A DNA stretch of 25,022 nucleotides, taken from contig JAJYHI010000079.1 in the NCBI GenBank assembly GCA_021784835.1, forward strand, positions 1 through 25,022, given 5' to 3'. Position numbers and translations under genes: made by a program. Below the pieces are notes generated by a model. That model did no database searches, was not told the origin of the DNA, and worked only from the letters and a program-made list of their open reading frames with translations. Below, piece by piece: positions 7,219 through 15,249 of this stretch. Each line of letters starts with the position of its first letter. Position 1 is the stretch's first letter. Source of the stretch: a bacterium. GTDB taxonomy: Bacteria; SZUA-79; Acidulodesulfobacterales; Acidulodesulfobacteraceae.

Positions 7219-7617
7219 ATGAAGTTCGTATCAAGAAGAAAAGCGGACCCGGTTATAAACGTTATCAATATGGTCGACGTCTTCCTGACCCTGCTGATTT
7301 TTTTTATGATGACTACGACTTTTACTTCAAGTTACGGCATAAAAATACATCTGCCAAAATCGGGAGTAAGGTCCTTTACTTCTTCTAAGAAACCTATTAC
7401 AATTTACATTACTAAATCGGGAAAGATATTTTATAAAAATAAACGGCTGTCAAAGAAACAGCTGTCTTTATTTTTAAAAAACATAAAGGCGGAGAAAGGA
7501 AGTCCGACCATAGTCATAAAGGCCGATAAAAAATCTACCGCATCGAGCATCGTAAACGTCATGGGTCTTAGCATCCAACACGGCCTTTATAAAATAGCCA
7601 TCGCGACGAAAAAGTAA
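7219..7617 (+). CDS. ExbD/TolR-family biopolymer transport protein
   Basis: A 132-residue partner of the preceding ExbB/TolQ-like channel. It has a short basic cytoplasmic N-terminus (MKFVSRRK), one membrane segment (about 14-33, INVINMVDVFLTLLIFFMM) containing the proton-relay Asp20, and a periplasmic domain (about 40-132) ending in HGLYKIAIATKK, as in ExbD. The Pro at 11 and the motif N-x-V-D-V-F-L-x-L-L are family hallmarks. No strong ribosome site is seen. It is followed by an 85-base AT-rich gap before purB. Confidence 0.9.
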   Translation: MKFVSRRKADPVINVINMVDVFLTLLIFFMMTTTFTSSYGIKIHLPKSGVRSFTSSKKPITIYITKSGKIFYKNKRLSKKQLSLFLKNIKAEKGSPTIVIKADKKSTASSIVNVMGLSIQHGLYKIAIATKK

Positions 7618-7690
7618 AAAATTTAATTTATTTTAATTTATATTAATTCATAATTATTATTATAGAAATTAATTAATATTCGTTTTAATC

Positions 7691-7695
7691 GGAGG
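7691..7695 (+). promoter_or_regulatory. Ribosome binding site deciding the purB TTG start
   Basis: GGAGG lies 7 bases before the TTG at 7703. The resulting N-terminus MIERYSLPEISRIWS is the canonical PurB start, so TTG is the real initiator. Confidence 0.75.
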
Positions 7696-7702
7696 CCAAA
7701 AT

Positions 7703-8995
7703 TTGATAGAAAGATATTCCCTGCCGGAAATTTCAAGGATATGGTCGCTGGAAAATAAATATCAAACATGGCTGAAAGTAGAGCTTGCGGTCTGCACGGC
7801 TTACAATAAAACCGGCAGAATCCCAGACGAATCTTTTGAGAAAATTATTAAAAATGCAAGGTTTAACGTTAATGAAATAGAAGAAATAGAACGCGTCGCG
7901 AAACACGACGTTATAGCGTTTTTAACCAACGTGGCGAAATACGTCGGAGAAGATTCCCGGTTTATTCATCTCGGACTGACGTCGTCGGATATCGGGGACA
8001 CGTCTTTTTCACTGATATTAAGGGAAGCCCTCGAACTTATATCCAAGAAAACGTCCGCGCTGAAAGATTCCTTAAGAAATCAGGCATTAAGGCACAAATT
8101 TACGCCTATGATGGGAAGAACCCACGGAATTCACGCCGAACCCGTTACGTTTGGTTTTAAGCTCTTGATATTTTACGAAGAAATTAAAAGAGCCGAAGGC
8201 AGGATTAAAAACGCGCTCCGCTCAGCTTCTTTCGGCAAGCTTTCGGGGGCCGTCGGAACCTATGCGAACATACCTCCGGAAGTCGAGAAGATTGCGCTAG
8301 GACAGCTTAACCTTAACGATATTTTGTCTAATCAGGTCATTCAAAGAGACGTTTATGCCGACGTCTTTTATTCCCTTGCGTCGCTGGCGGCATCCTGCGA
8401 AAAAATAGCCCTAGAAATCAGGCATCTTATGAGAACTGAAGTTTCGGAAGCCGAAGAGCCTTTTGCGGCGGGACAAAAAGGGTCGTCCGCCATGCCGCAC
8501 AAGAAAAACCCCATAATATCGGAAAATATCTGCGGCCTTTCGCGGGTACTAAGGTCAAACCTTATTTCGGCTCTTGAAAATATACCCCTCTGGCACGAAA
8601 GAGACATATCGCACTCTTCCGTAGAAAGAATCATAGGCCCCGATTCCACCATTTTAGCTTATTATATTCTTCATCAGCTTACTTTCATTATAGACAATAT
8701 GAATATAAATAAAGAAAACATGTTAAAAAATATCGATTTAACGAAAGGGGTTATTTTTTCTCAGAAGATTTTGCTCTCTTTGATAGACAAGGGGATGCTG
8801 AGGGAAGAAGCCTATAAAATAGTTCAAAAGACGGCGCACGAAAGCATCCTGAGCCGGACATCCTTCAAAGAACTGATAAAAAAAGAAGCTTTGGTTTCAA
8901 AATATTTAACGCAGGAAGAGATTGAGGCCCTTTTCGACATAAACTATTATTATAAATACATAAATTATATATTCGACAGATACGGCGCCGAATAG
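7703..8995 (+). CDS. purB: Adenylosuccinate lyase PurB
   Basis: A 430-residue fumarase/aspartase-superfamily enzyme that acts twice in purine synthesis, cleaving SAICAR to AICAR and adenylosuccinate to AMP. Visible signatures: AKHDVIAFL at 67-74 (His68 region), LGLTSSDIGDT at 90-100, GRTHGIHAEPVTFG at 138-151 with catalytic His141, and the superfamily signature KGSSAMPHKKNPIISE around 259-274 with the catalytic Ser in the flexible loop. Length is normal. TTG start with a good GGAGG. It is the first gene of a co-directional run purB-purS-purQ-purL-purF-pyrE; purC, often beside purB and purS, is absent here. Confidence 0.96.
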   Translation: MIERYSLPEISRIWSLENKYQTWLKVELAVCTAYNKTGRIPDESFEKIIKNARFNVNEIEEIERVAKHDVIAFLTNVAKYVGEDSRFIHLGLTSSDIGDTSFSLILREALELISKKTSALKDSLRNQALRHKFTPMMGRTHGIHAEPVTFGFKLLIFYEEIKRAEGRIKNALRSASFGKLSGAVGTYANIPPEVEKIALGQLNLNDILSNQVIQRDVYADVFYSLASLAASCEKIALEIRHLMRTEVSEAEEPFAAGQKGSSAMPHKKNPIISENICGLSRVLRSNLISALENIPLWHERDISHSSVERIIGPDSTILAYYILHQLTFIIDNMNINKENMLKNIDLTKGVIFSQKILLSLIDKGMLREEAYKIVQKTAHESILSRTSFKELIKKEALVSKYLTQEEIEALFDINYYYKYINYIFDRYGAE

Positions 8996-9039
8996 AACGC
9001 AAATATAACGGAAGCGCAACGGAAATAAAGAGGGGAAAA

Positions 9040-9318
9040 ATGACGAAAAAGGCCATAATTAAAATTAAATTAAAAGAAGAAGTTTTAGACCCGCAGGGAA
9101 AAGCCGTTTTATCGGTTCTTAAATCTTCGGGTTACGGCAATATCGAGGACGTAAGAGTAGGAAAATACATCGAACTTTCGGTAGATACGAAAAAAAAATA
9201 TAAATTTTCGGGCGCAGGTGCGGCAGAATCCGGAAAACTTGAAGACGAAATAAACGAAATATCGGAAAAAATCCTTTCTAATCCTCTTATGGAAGAATTC
9301 AGCATCGAAATAAAATAA
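9040..9318 (+). CDS. purS: FGAM synthase small subunit PurS
   Basis: A 92-residue PurS protein. It starts with an alternating beta strand (KKAIIKIKLKEEVLDPQGKAV), then LKSSGYGNIEDVRVGKYIELSV, the family signature. It ends with a helix and NPLMEEFSIEI. PurS dimers bridge PurQ and PurL and allow ammonia channelling in the three-subunit formylglycinamidine ribonucleotide synthase. It is slightly longer than the usual 80-85 residues because of a small loop (about 56-65). GAGGGG lies 5 bases before the ATG. It lies between purB and purQ, 10 bases from purQ. Confidence 0.93.
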   Translation: MTKKAIIKIKLKEEVLDPQGKAVLSVLKSSGYGNIEDVRVGKYIELSVDTKKKYKFSGAGAAESGKLEDEINEISEKILSNPLMEEFSIEIK

Positions 9319-9328
9319 AATAAAATAA

Positions 9329-10045
9329 ATGAAAAATAACAATATAAATGCGGGTATTACCGTTTTTCCGGGTTCGAACTGCGATTTCGACGTATATCGA
9401 GTTTTAACGGACATTTTTAACGTAAATGCGTCTTTTCTGTGGCATAAAGATAAAATTAAGAACATTAAAAAATATGATTTTATCGTAATTCCGGGCGGTT
9501 TTTCGTACGGAGACTATCTGAGGTCGGGCGCGCTGGCGGCAAGAAGCGCGGTTATGGAATCACTTAAAGGCTACGCAGATAAAGGCGGTATAATTCTTGG
9601 CATATGCAACGGGTTCCAGATACTTTTGGAAGCCGGCCTTTTAGACGGGGTTATGCTGCCTAACGCTTCCTTAAAGTTTGAATGCAAAGACGTTTATTTG
9701 AACGTCATAAAATCCGATACCCCTTTCACGTGCGCGGCAAGAAAGGGCTCAGTCCTTAAAATGCCTATCGCCCACCACGACGGCAACTATTTTGCGACGA
9801 AAGGCATAATAGACGGCTTGCGCAGGAACGACCGCATAATTTTTAAATACTGCGATTCCAAAGGGGAATTCACCGGAGATTCAAATCCTAACGGCTCTCT
9901 TTTTAATATAGCCGGCATTTCTAATAAAAATCTTAACGTAATGGGCCTTATGCCTCATCCGGAAAGGTCCTCGGAAAAATTGCTCGGCAGCGGAGACGGA
10001 GGTTATATTTTTAAATCTATTATTAAATATGTTAAAGAAAGATGA
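9329..10045 (+). CDS. purQ: FGAM synthase glutaminase subunit PurQ
   Basis: A 238-residue class I glutamine amidotransferase that releases ammonia for PurL. Motifs: ITVFPGSNCDFD at 10-21, VIPGGFSYGDYLRSGALAA at 53-71, nucleophile Cys93 in GICNGFQILLEAGLL, and the His210/Glu212 pair in MPHPERSSE. All triad residues are intact. Length matches the stand-alone PurQ of the PurSQL type. No clear ribosome site precedes the ATG; a run of AAATAAAAT separates it from purS by 10 bases, so coupling to purS is likely. purL follows after 88 bases. Confidence 0.95.
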   Translation: MKNNNINAGITVFPGSNCDFDVYRVLTDIFNVNASFLWHKDKIKNIKKYDFIVIPGGFSYGDYLRSGALAARSAVMESLKGYADKGGIILGICNGFQILLEAGLLDGVMLPNASLKFECKDVYLNVIKSDTPFTCAARKGSVLKMPIAHHDGNYFATKGIIDGLRRNDRIIFKYCDSKGEFTGDSNPNGSLFNIAGISNKNLNVMGLMPHPERSSEKLLGSGDGGYIFKSIIKYVKER

Positions 10046-10133
10046 ATTTTTTAAACTCCGGCATATTATCGCATATTAAATATTTAGTAAAATTCAAAAA
10101 ATCCAAAAAAATTAAATTAATAAAATAAAACAT

Positions 10134-12437
10134 ATGCGCAAAGATAAAAATAAAGATAAAAATAAAGATAAAGATAAAGACGAAAATTACAAATTGTTCG
10201 GATTATCGGCCGGCGAATATAAAAATATATCTAAGCTGATAGGGCATGTTCCGGACGATTTCGAACTCGGCATATTTTCCGCGATGTGGTCGGAGCATTG
10301 TTCCTATAAAAGCTCGAAAATCTATCTTAAAACTCTTCCAACCGAAGGAGAAAAAGTTCTGATAGGACCGGGGGAAAATGCGGGCGCGGTAGATTTCGGA
10401 AACGGAGATGTCCTTGTTTTTAAAATGGAAAGCCATAATCATCCTTCTTTTATAGAGCCTTTCGAGGGCTCGGCGACCGGCGTAGGAGGCATAATGCGCG
10501 ATATTTTTACTATGGGAGCCAGACCGGTAGCAAATCTTAATTCATTGAGGTTCGGAAGTTTTTCCGAGCCCAGAACGCCCTATTATCTTTCCGAAGTCGT
10601 TAAAGGGGTCGGATTTTACGGAAACTGCATGGGCGTGCCGACGGTTGGCGGCGAAGTCGTTTTTGACGGGTGTTATAACGACAACATACTCGTAAACGCT
10701 TTTACGATAGGGATAGCCAAGAAAGACGGGATTTTTTTGTCTTCTAAATGCGAAGTCGGGAATATCGTCGTTTATGTCGGCTCATCGACGGGAATGGACG
10801 GAATACACGGTGCGACTATGGCTTCCGAGGAATTCGACTTAAAAAAGAATAAAAGAAGAAGCACGGTTCAGGTAGGCGACCCGTTTACCGAAAAGTTGCT
10901 GCTTGAAGCCTGCCTCGAATCGATGAATAAAAAATTAATAGTATCCATTCAGGATATGGGGGCGGCCGGATTGACCAGTTCTTCTTTCGAAATGGCGGAC
11001 AAAAGCGGACACGGCATGCTCATAGACCTTGACACTATTCCGCTAAGAACTCCCGGAATGACTCCTATCGAAATAATGCTTTCCGAATCTCAGGAAAGGA
11101 TGCTTCTTGCCTGCGATGGAAAAAACTTTGCCCGTCTCGCGGACGTTTTCGATAAATGGGGGTTAAATTGCGTTAAAGTCGGCGAAGTAATAGAAGAAAA
11201 GGCCATAAAGTTTTATCGTAATTCTAAATTTTATAAAAGCCTCGGCGTAGATGCCGTCGTTAATGGTCCCGTTTACGACAGGCCTAAAGTTAAACCCGGT
11301 TATCTAAAGAAAATATTTTCCGTAAATATGCGCGGTTATAAAATTCCCGCCAATTTAAACAATGCCGCGAAAAAAATTATAGCCCACCCGAATATAGCAT
11401 CTAAAAGGCCGGTATTTACCCAATACGACTATACCATAGGAACCAGCACGGTCGTTCCGCCCGGTTTTTCGGCCGCGGTCGTCCGCGTTAAAAGCGGCGG
11501 CAAAACCAAAACCGGCAGAAAATGCGACAAAGGATTTTTGCTCGACGTGAATGGAAATTCTAAATATACATATTTAAATCCATATATAGGCGGCGCTCTG
11601 GCAGTCGTGGAGTCCGCCCGCAATATATCCGCCTGCGGAGGCACCCCCGTCGCCGTTACGGACTGCCTTAATTTTGCAAGCCCCGAAGACCCCGAGATTA
11701 TGTGGCAGTTCAGCGAAGCGGTAAAAGGCATAAAAGACGCCGCTAAAAAGCTCGGTACGCCCGTCATAAGCGGCAACGTCAGTTTTTATAACGAAACGTC
11801 GAAAAAAGAAGCTGGCAAAACGGTAATTTCTAAAATTTATCCGACGCCCGTTATCGGAATGGTCGGATTTATAGACGATGTAAGCCGCGCCGCAACTCCT
11901 TATTTTAAAGACGCGGGCGACGGCATTTATCTGCTCGGAAGGCTTAAGGGCGATTTGGGCGGAAGTTTATATATGGAGTGCATTAATAAAGATTCTTATC
12001 AGAAACCCGCGGATATAGATTTAGATTATGAAGTGCGGCTTCAAAACTGCTTAAGGTCGCTGATACTCGGCGGTTATATTAAAAGCGCCGCGGATATCAG
12101 CGAAGGAGGAATTTTTACCGCGTTAGCCGAAAGTTCCATAACGAACCCCGGAGAAACTCTCGGCTTTGATATAGGCTTAAACTGGGACGTTATGGACGCC
12201 AGACCAGACGAGTTTTTATTTTCTGAATTTGAGCAGGCTTTCGTCGTAACGGTCGGTAAAGGCGCCGGCGGACGGCGTGAAGCGGAAATGGATAAAATCC
12301 TTATAGAACATAAAGTTCATATGAAAAAATTAGGCGAAGTAAAAAAAGGAATAATGAAAATTAACGGCATAATAAACTTAAAAAGTGATAAAATAAAAGA
12401 AGAGTATTATTCGGTAATAAAAAATATTTTAATTTAA
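10134..12437 (+). CDS. purL: FGAM synthase large subunit PurL (small-type)
   Basis: A 767-residue formylglycinamidine ribonucleotide synthase subunit, the ATP-grasp-like AIRS-fold member of the PurSQL complex. Key segments: [17 protein letters not shown] (46-62, His55), [10 protein letters not shown] (78-87), [25 protein letters not shown] (99-123, His101), then [10 protein letters not shown] and [16 protein letters not shown], and in the second half [16 protein letters not shown] and GNVSFYNET. The first 17 residues are a low-complexity Lys/Asp/Asn stretch encoded by AAAGATAAAAAT-type short tandem repeats; it precedes the conserved YKLFGLS and is probably a dispensable extension. No ribosome site is visible before ATG 10134. 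The gene is otherwise intact. Confidence 0.95.
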   Translation: MRKDKNKDKNKDKDKDENYKLFGLSAGEYKNISKLIGHVPDDFELGIFSAMWSEHCSYKSSKIYLKTLPTEGEKVLIGPGENAGAVDFGNGDVLVFKMESHNHPSFIEPFEGSATGVGGIMRDIFTMGARPVANLNSLRFGSFSEPRTPYYLSEVVKGVGFYGNCMGVPTVGGEVVFDGCYNDNILVNAFTIGIAKKDGIFLSSKCEVGNIVVYVGSSTGMDGIHGATMASEEFDLKKNKRRSTVQVGDPFTEKLLLEACLESMNKKLIVSIQDMGAAGLTSSSFEMADKSGHGMLIDLDTIPLRTPGMTPIEIMLSESQERMLLACDGKNFARLADVFDKWGLNCVKVGEVIEEKAIKFYRNSKFYKSLGVDAVVNGPVYDRPKVKPGYLKKIFSVNMRGYKIPANLNNAAKKIIAHPNIASKRPVFTQYDYTIGTSTVVPPGFSAAVVRVKSGGKTKTGRKCDKGFLLDVNGNSKYTYLNPYIGGALAVVESARNISACGGTPVAVTDCLNFASPEDPEIMWQFSEAVKGIKDAAKKLGTPVISGNVSFYNETSKKEAGKTVISKIYPTPVIGMVGFIDDVSRAATPYFKDAGDGIYLLGRLKGDLGGSLYMECINKDSYQKPADIDLDYEVRLQNCLRSLILGGYIKSAADISEGGIFTALAESSITNPGETLGFDIGLNWDVMDARPDEFLFSEFEQAFVVTVGKGAGGRREAEMDKILIEHKVHMKKLGEVKKGIMKINGIINLKSDKIKEEYYSVIKNILI

Positions 12438-12458
12438 GGAGCGTAAGATTTAAAAAAA

Positions 12459-13871
12459 ATGGAAGAAATTAAAGACGAATGCGGTATATTCGGGATATAC
12501 GGCAACGACGAGGCATCCAAAATCACATATTTAGGGCTTTACGCGCTTCAGCACAGAGGACAGGAATCATGCGGCATCGCGTCTTCCGATACCGTGAACG
12601 TTTATTTTCATAAAAGTTTGGGCCTCGTAAACGACGTTTTCAAAGAAAATACCCTGTCCCAGTTGAAAGGCAAAAACGCTATCGGACACGTCAGATATTC
12701 GACCGCCGGCGAAACGCTTCTTAAAAACGCCCAGCCTCTTGTCGCGGATTATTATTTCGGGTCTATCTCCGTCGCACATAACGGTAACATCACGAATGCC
12801 CGCATTATAAAAGAAGAACTAGAAGAAAACGGCTCAATTTTTTCTTCCACGTCCGATACGGAGGTCGTAATCCATTTAATCGCTTCTTCGACGGAAAGCC
12901 TTCTTATAGACAGGGTGACCAATTCTTTAAAAAAACTTAAAGGGGCTTATTCTTTTCTTTTTCTTTCCGAAAAAGAGATGATAGCCGCAAGAGACCCTTT
13001 CGGTTTCAGACCGCTTGTTATAGGCAGGCTTAACGGTTCCATTGTTTTTGCTTCCGAAACATGCGCCTTAGACCTGATAAATGCCGAATACCTGAGGGAC
13101 GTGAAGCCGGGGGAGGTAATATTGGTCGATAAAGAAGGGATTAAAAGTTTTTATCCTTTCGAATTAGAAAAAAAATCGGATTGCGTTTTCGAACTTATAT
13201 ATTTTTCGAGACCGGACAGCATGTTTAACGGAAAATCCATTTACAAACTGCGAATTCAAATGGGAAAAGAACTTGCCAGAGAATCCGGCGTCGATGCCGA
13301 TATCACAATACCCGTTCCCGATTCGGGCGTTCCCGCAGCTTTAGGATTTTCAAAAGAATCTGGAATAGATTTTGAAATGGGTTTTACTAGAAATCACTAT
13401 GTAGGCAGAACGTTTATAGAACCCAAAAAGGCCATAAGGCATTTCGGCGTTAAGGTTAAACTCAATCCCGTCCCCGACGTCATTAAGAACAAAAGGGTCG
13501 TCGTAGTGGACGATTCCGTGGTCAGGGGAACTACGTCTAAAAAAATCGTGGATATGCTTAAACTTGCGGGGGCTAAAGAAATTCATCTGCGTTTAAGCTC
13601 CCCCATGGTCATATCTCCCTGTTTTTACGGAATAGACACGCCTGTCAAAGAAGAGCTTATGGCATCCAAATATACCGAAAAGGAGATAAATGCCAAACTC
13701 GGCGCAAACACAACTAAATTTTTGTCCATAGAAGGATTGAGAAGGGCGGTAGGAAACGGAATGAACTTTTGCGAAGCCTGTTTTTCAAGCGTATATCCGC
13801 AGGAAATTTATGACGAATCCCAATACGAAAATCAAACCCAGCTGAAATTGTTCAGTAAAGAAATCTTTTAA
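12459..13871 (+). CDS. purF: Amidophosphoribosyltransferase PurF (Fe-S type)
   Basis: A 470-residue enzyme that commits PRPP and glutamine to purine synthesis. The N-terminal Ntn glutaminase domain becomes active at Cys8 after removal of a short propeptide (MEEIKDE). Typical glutaminase segments are LQHRGQESCGIAS and GHVRYSTAGE (76-85). The PRTase domain carries the PRPP loop VVVVDDSVVRGTT (347-359). Cysteines 242, 388, 438 and 441 (FCEACFSS at the C-terminus) match the four ligands of the structural [4Fe-4S] cluster of Bacillus-type enzymes, so this is probably the oxygen-sensitive Fe-S form. An AAGGAG at the purL stop lies 17 bases upstream of the ATG, farther than ideal. It lies between purL and pyrE. 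Confidence 0.96.
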   Translation: MEEIKDECGIFGIYGNDEASKITYLGLYALQHRGQESCGIASSDTVNVYFHKSLGLVNDVFKENTLSQLKGKNAIGHVRYSTAGETLLKNAQPLVADYYFGSISVAHNGNITNARIIKEELEENGSIFSSTSDTEVVIHLIASSTESLLIDRVTNSLKKLKGAYSFLFLSEKEMIAARDPFGFRPLVIGRLNGSIVFASETCALDLINAEYLRDVKPGEVILVDKEGIKSFYPFELEKKSDCVFELIYFSRPDSMFNGKSIYKLRIQMGKELARESGVDADITIPVPDSGVPAALGFSKESGIDFEMGFTRNHYVGRTFIEPKKAIRHFGVKVKLNPVPDVIKNKRVVVVDDSVVRGTTSKKIVDMLKLAGAKEIHLRLSSPMVISPCFYGIDTPVKEELMASKYTEKEINAKLGANTTKFLSIEGLRRAVGNGMNFCEACFSSVYPQEIYDESQYENQTQLKLFSKEIF

Positions 13872-13903
13872 TATTTTTATTAAATTATTCCGGTAGCATA
13901 ACA

Positions 13904-14491
13904 ATGGACCGCGCACGCGAAACTATAAAAGAACCTGACCCGAGCATAAAAACCGAAGTGTTGAACGCAGTAAAAACCCTGTGCTTCGAGAAAAAAGAAT
14001 TTACCCTCGCTTCCGGCAAAAAAAGCGACTTCTATATAGATTTGCGGCGGATTACTTTCGACGGCAGTTATTTATACCGGATAGGCAGATTATTATACGA
14101 TGAAATTAAGGACAATAAACTGCTTAATTTTTCGGTTATCGCCGGAGTGCCGGTAGGCGGCCTGCCTTTAATAGCGGCAATCCTTGCGGCAAGTTTTTTA
14201 GACGGATTTCCTTTAAAATCCGTCGTCGTCAGAAAAGAAAAAAAAGAATACGGCAAAGGAAACCTTATCGAACCGGCGCAGTTTTTATATGAAGGGGCAA
14301 ATATCCTTATAATAGAAGACGTCGTTACGACGGGCGGTTCAATATTAAAGGCGGCAAAAAACGCCAGAAACGAAGGCTATCAAATTACCGATGCGGTATG
14401 CGTAGTTGACAGGCTGGAAGGCGGTTCGGAATTTCTTATGGAAAACGGCATAAGGCTTCATCCAGTTTTTACCAAAGAAGATATAGTTTAG
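13904..14491 (+). CDS. pyrE: Orotate phosphoribosyltransferase PyrE
   Basis: A 195-residue PRPP-dependent enzyme that converts orotate to OMP in pyrimidine synthesis. The sequence FTLASGKKSDFYIDLRRITFDG (33-54) is the orotate-site motif, AGVPVGGLPLIAA lies at 80-92, KEKKEYGKGNLIEP (111-124) contains the flexible-loop Lys residues, and the PRPP motif ILIIEDVVTTGGS is at 134-146. Length is normal. It is 32 bases after purF on the same strand, so a pyrimidine gene is probably co-transcribed with purine genes that share the PRPP pool. No strong ribosome site is visible. Confidence 0.95.
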   Translation: MDRARETIKEPDPSIKTEVLNAVKTLCFEKKEFTLASGKKSDFYIDLRRITFDGSYLYRIGRLLYDEIKDNKLLNFSVIAGVPVGGLPLIAAILAASFLDGFPLKSVVVRKEKKEYGKGNLIEPAQFLYEGANILIIEDVVTTGGSILKAAKNARNEGYQITDAVCVVDRLEGGSEFLMENGIRLHPVFTKEDIV

Positions 14492-14554
14492 ATAATAATA
14501 AAAAAAATAATGAAATTCAATAATGCCGCAATATAATAAAATTATAATCGAAGC

Positions 14555-15196
14555 ATGAAAAAAAAAATAGTTTTAGCCGTTTTACTTTTTTTAATGTCCG
14601 TTTTGCCCTTTTATCTTTCGGGATGCTCGTCTTTTTATTCGTCGGGAATTTTTTCCGTATCGCGTTCAAGGCGCGAATATTTTTCGGTTCTTGAAAAATG
14701 GACCAAAAAAGCCGATATTTATAATAAACTTAACACGGTAATGTATATAAGGGCAACATACCTTAGCCGTCCTTTTGTCCGCGCATATGCAAAGGAATAT
14801 GCAAAATATTATCTTTTAAACGCAAAAGCTTATAAAGAAAAATTTAATGGATTGGCGCCGGCATTTAACAGCCGCATTACCCTGTTGGTTTCGGTTTATA
14901 CTCCTAAAAAGTCCTATAACAACATGGATTCCAAACGCTCTATATGGACGATATATCTGGCAAACAGCGAAGGAGAAAGCATAATGCCCCAAAGCGTAAA
15001 GCCTTCGCAGAAAAAAAGGGTATTTCTAAGGAAATTTTTCCCCTACGTAACGGACTGGTCTAAGCAGTATATAATAAAATTTCCTCGGTATTACGATAAA
15101 AAAAGCAGAAAATTATTTATAAATTCGGGAACAAAATATATAAAGCTCATAATTACCGGAGTAAACGGAAAAGCGGTTCTAAGGTGGAATTTATAG
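14555..15196 (+). CDS. Predicted lipoprotein of unknown function
   Basis: A 213-residue protein with a lipoprotein signal: MKKKIVLAVLLFLMSVLPFYL then the lipobox LSGC, with lipidation Cys24. The residue after Cys is Ser, which usually favours the outer membrane in Gram-negative bacteria. The mature part is Lys/Tyr-rich with aromatic clusters (YAKEYAKYYLLNAKAY at about 78-93), then a region of predicted beta strands (ITLLVSVYTP, RSIWTIYLANSEGES, KLIITGVNGKAVLRWNL). I recognise no family. It sits between pyrE (63 bases) and nadB (42 bases) on the same strand, but nothing links it to nucleotide or NAD synthesis. It resembles the many short envelope lipoproteins with a single beta-sandwich domain. 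Confidence 0.78.
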   Translation: MKKKIVLAVLLFLMSVLPFYLSGCSSFYSSGIFSVSRSRREYFSVLEKWTKKADIYNKLNTVMYIRATYLSRPFVRAYAKEYAKYYLLNAKAYKEKFNGLAPAFNSRITLLVSVYTPKKSYNNMDSKRSIWTIYLANSEGESIMPQSVKPSQKKRVFLRKFFPYVTDWSKQYIIKFPRYYDKKSRKLFINSGTKYIKLIITGVNGKAVLRWNL

Positions 15197-15218
15197 GCGG
15201 GATTAGGACAGCCTGATT

Positions 15219-15249
15219 ATGGAATATTATGGAGCATTATGGAGCATTT
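15219..15249 (+). repeat. Three decamer repeats each carrying an ATG, before nadB
   Basis: The core ATTATGGA recurs at 10-base steps, placing ATG codons at 15219, 15229 and 15239. Only the third is in frame with NadB. The first opens a 15-codon frame that ends inside nadB, and the second a 7-codon one. They may be decoy starts or a slippage product. Confidence 0.6.
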
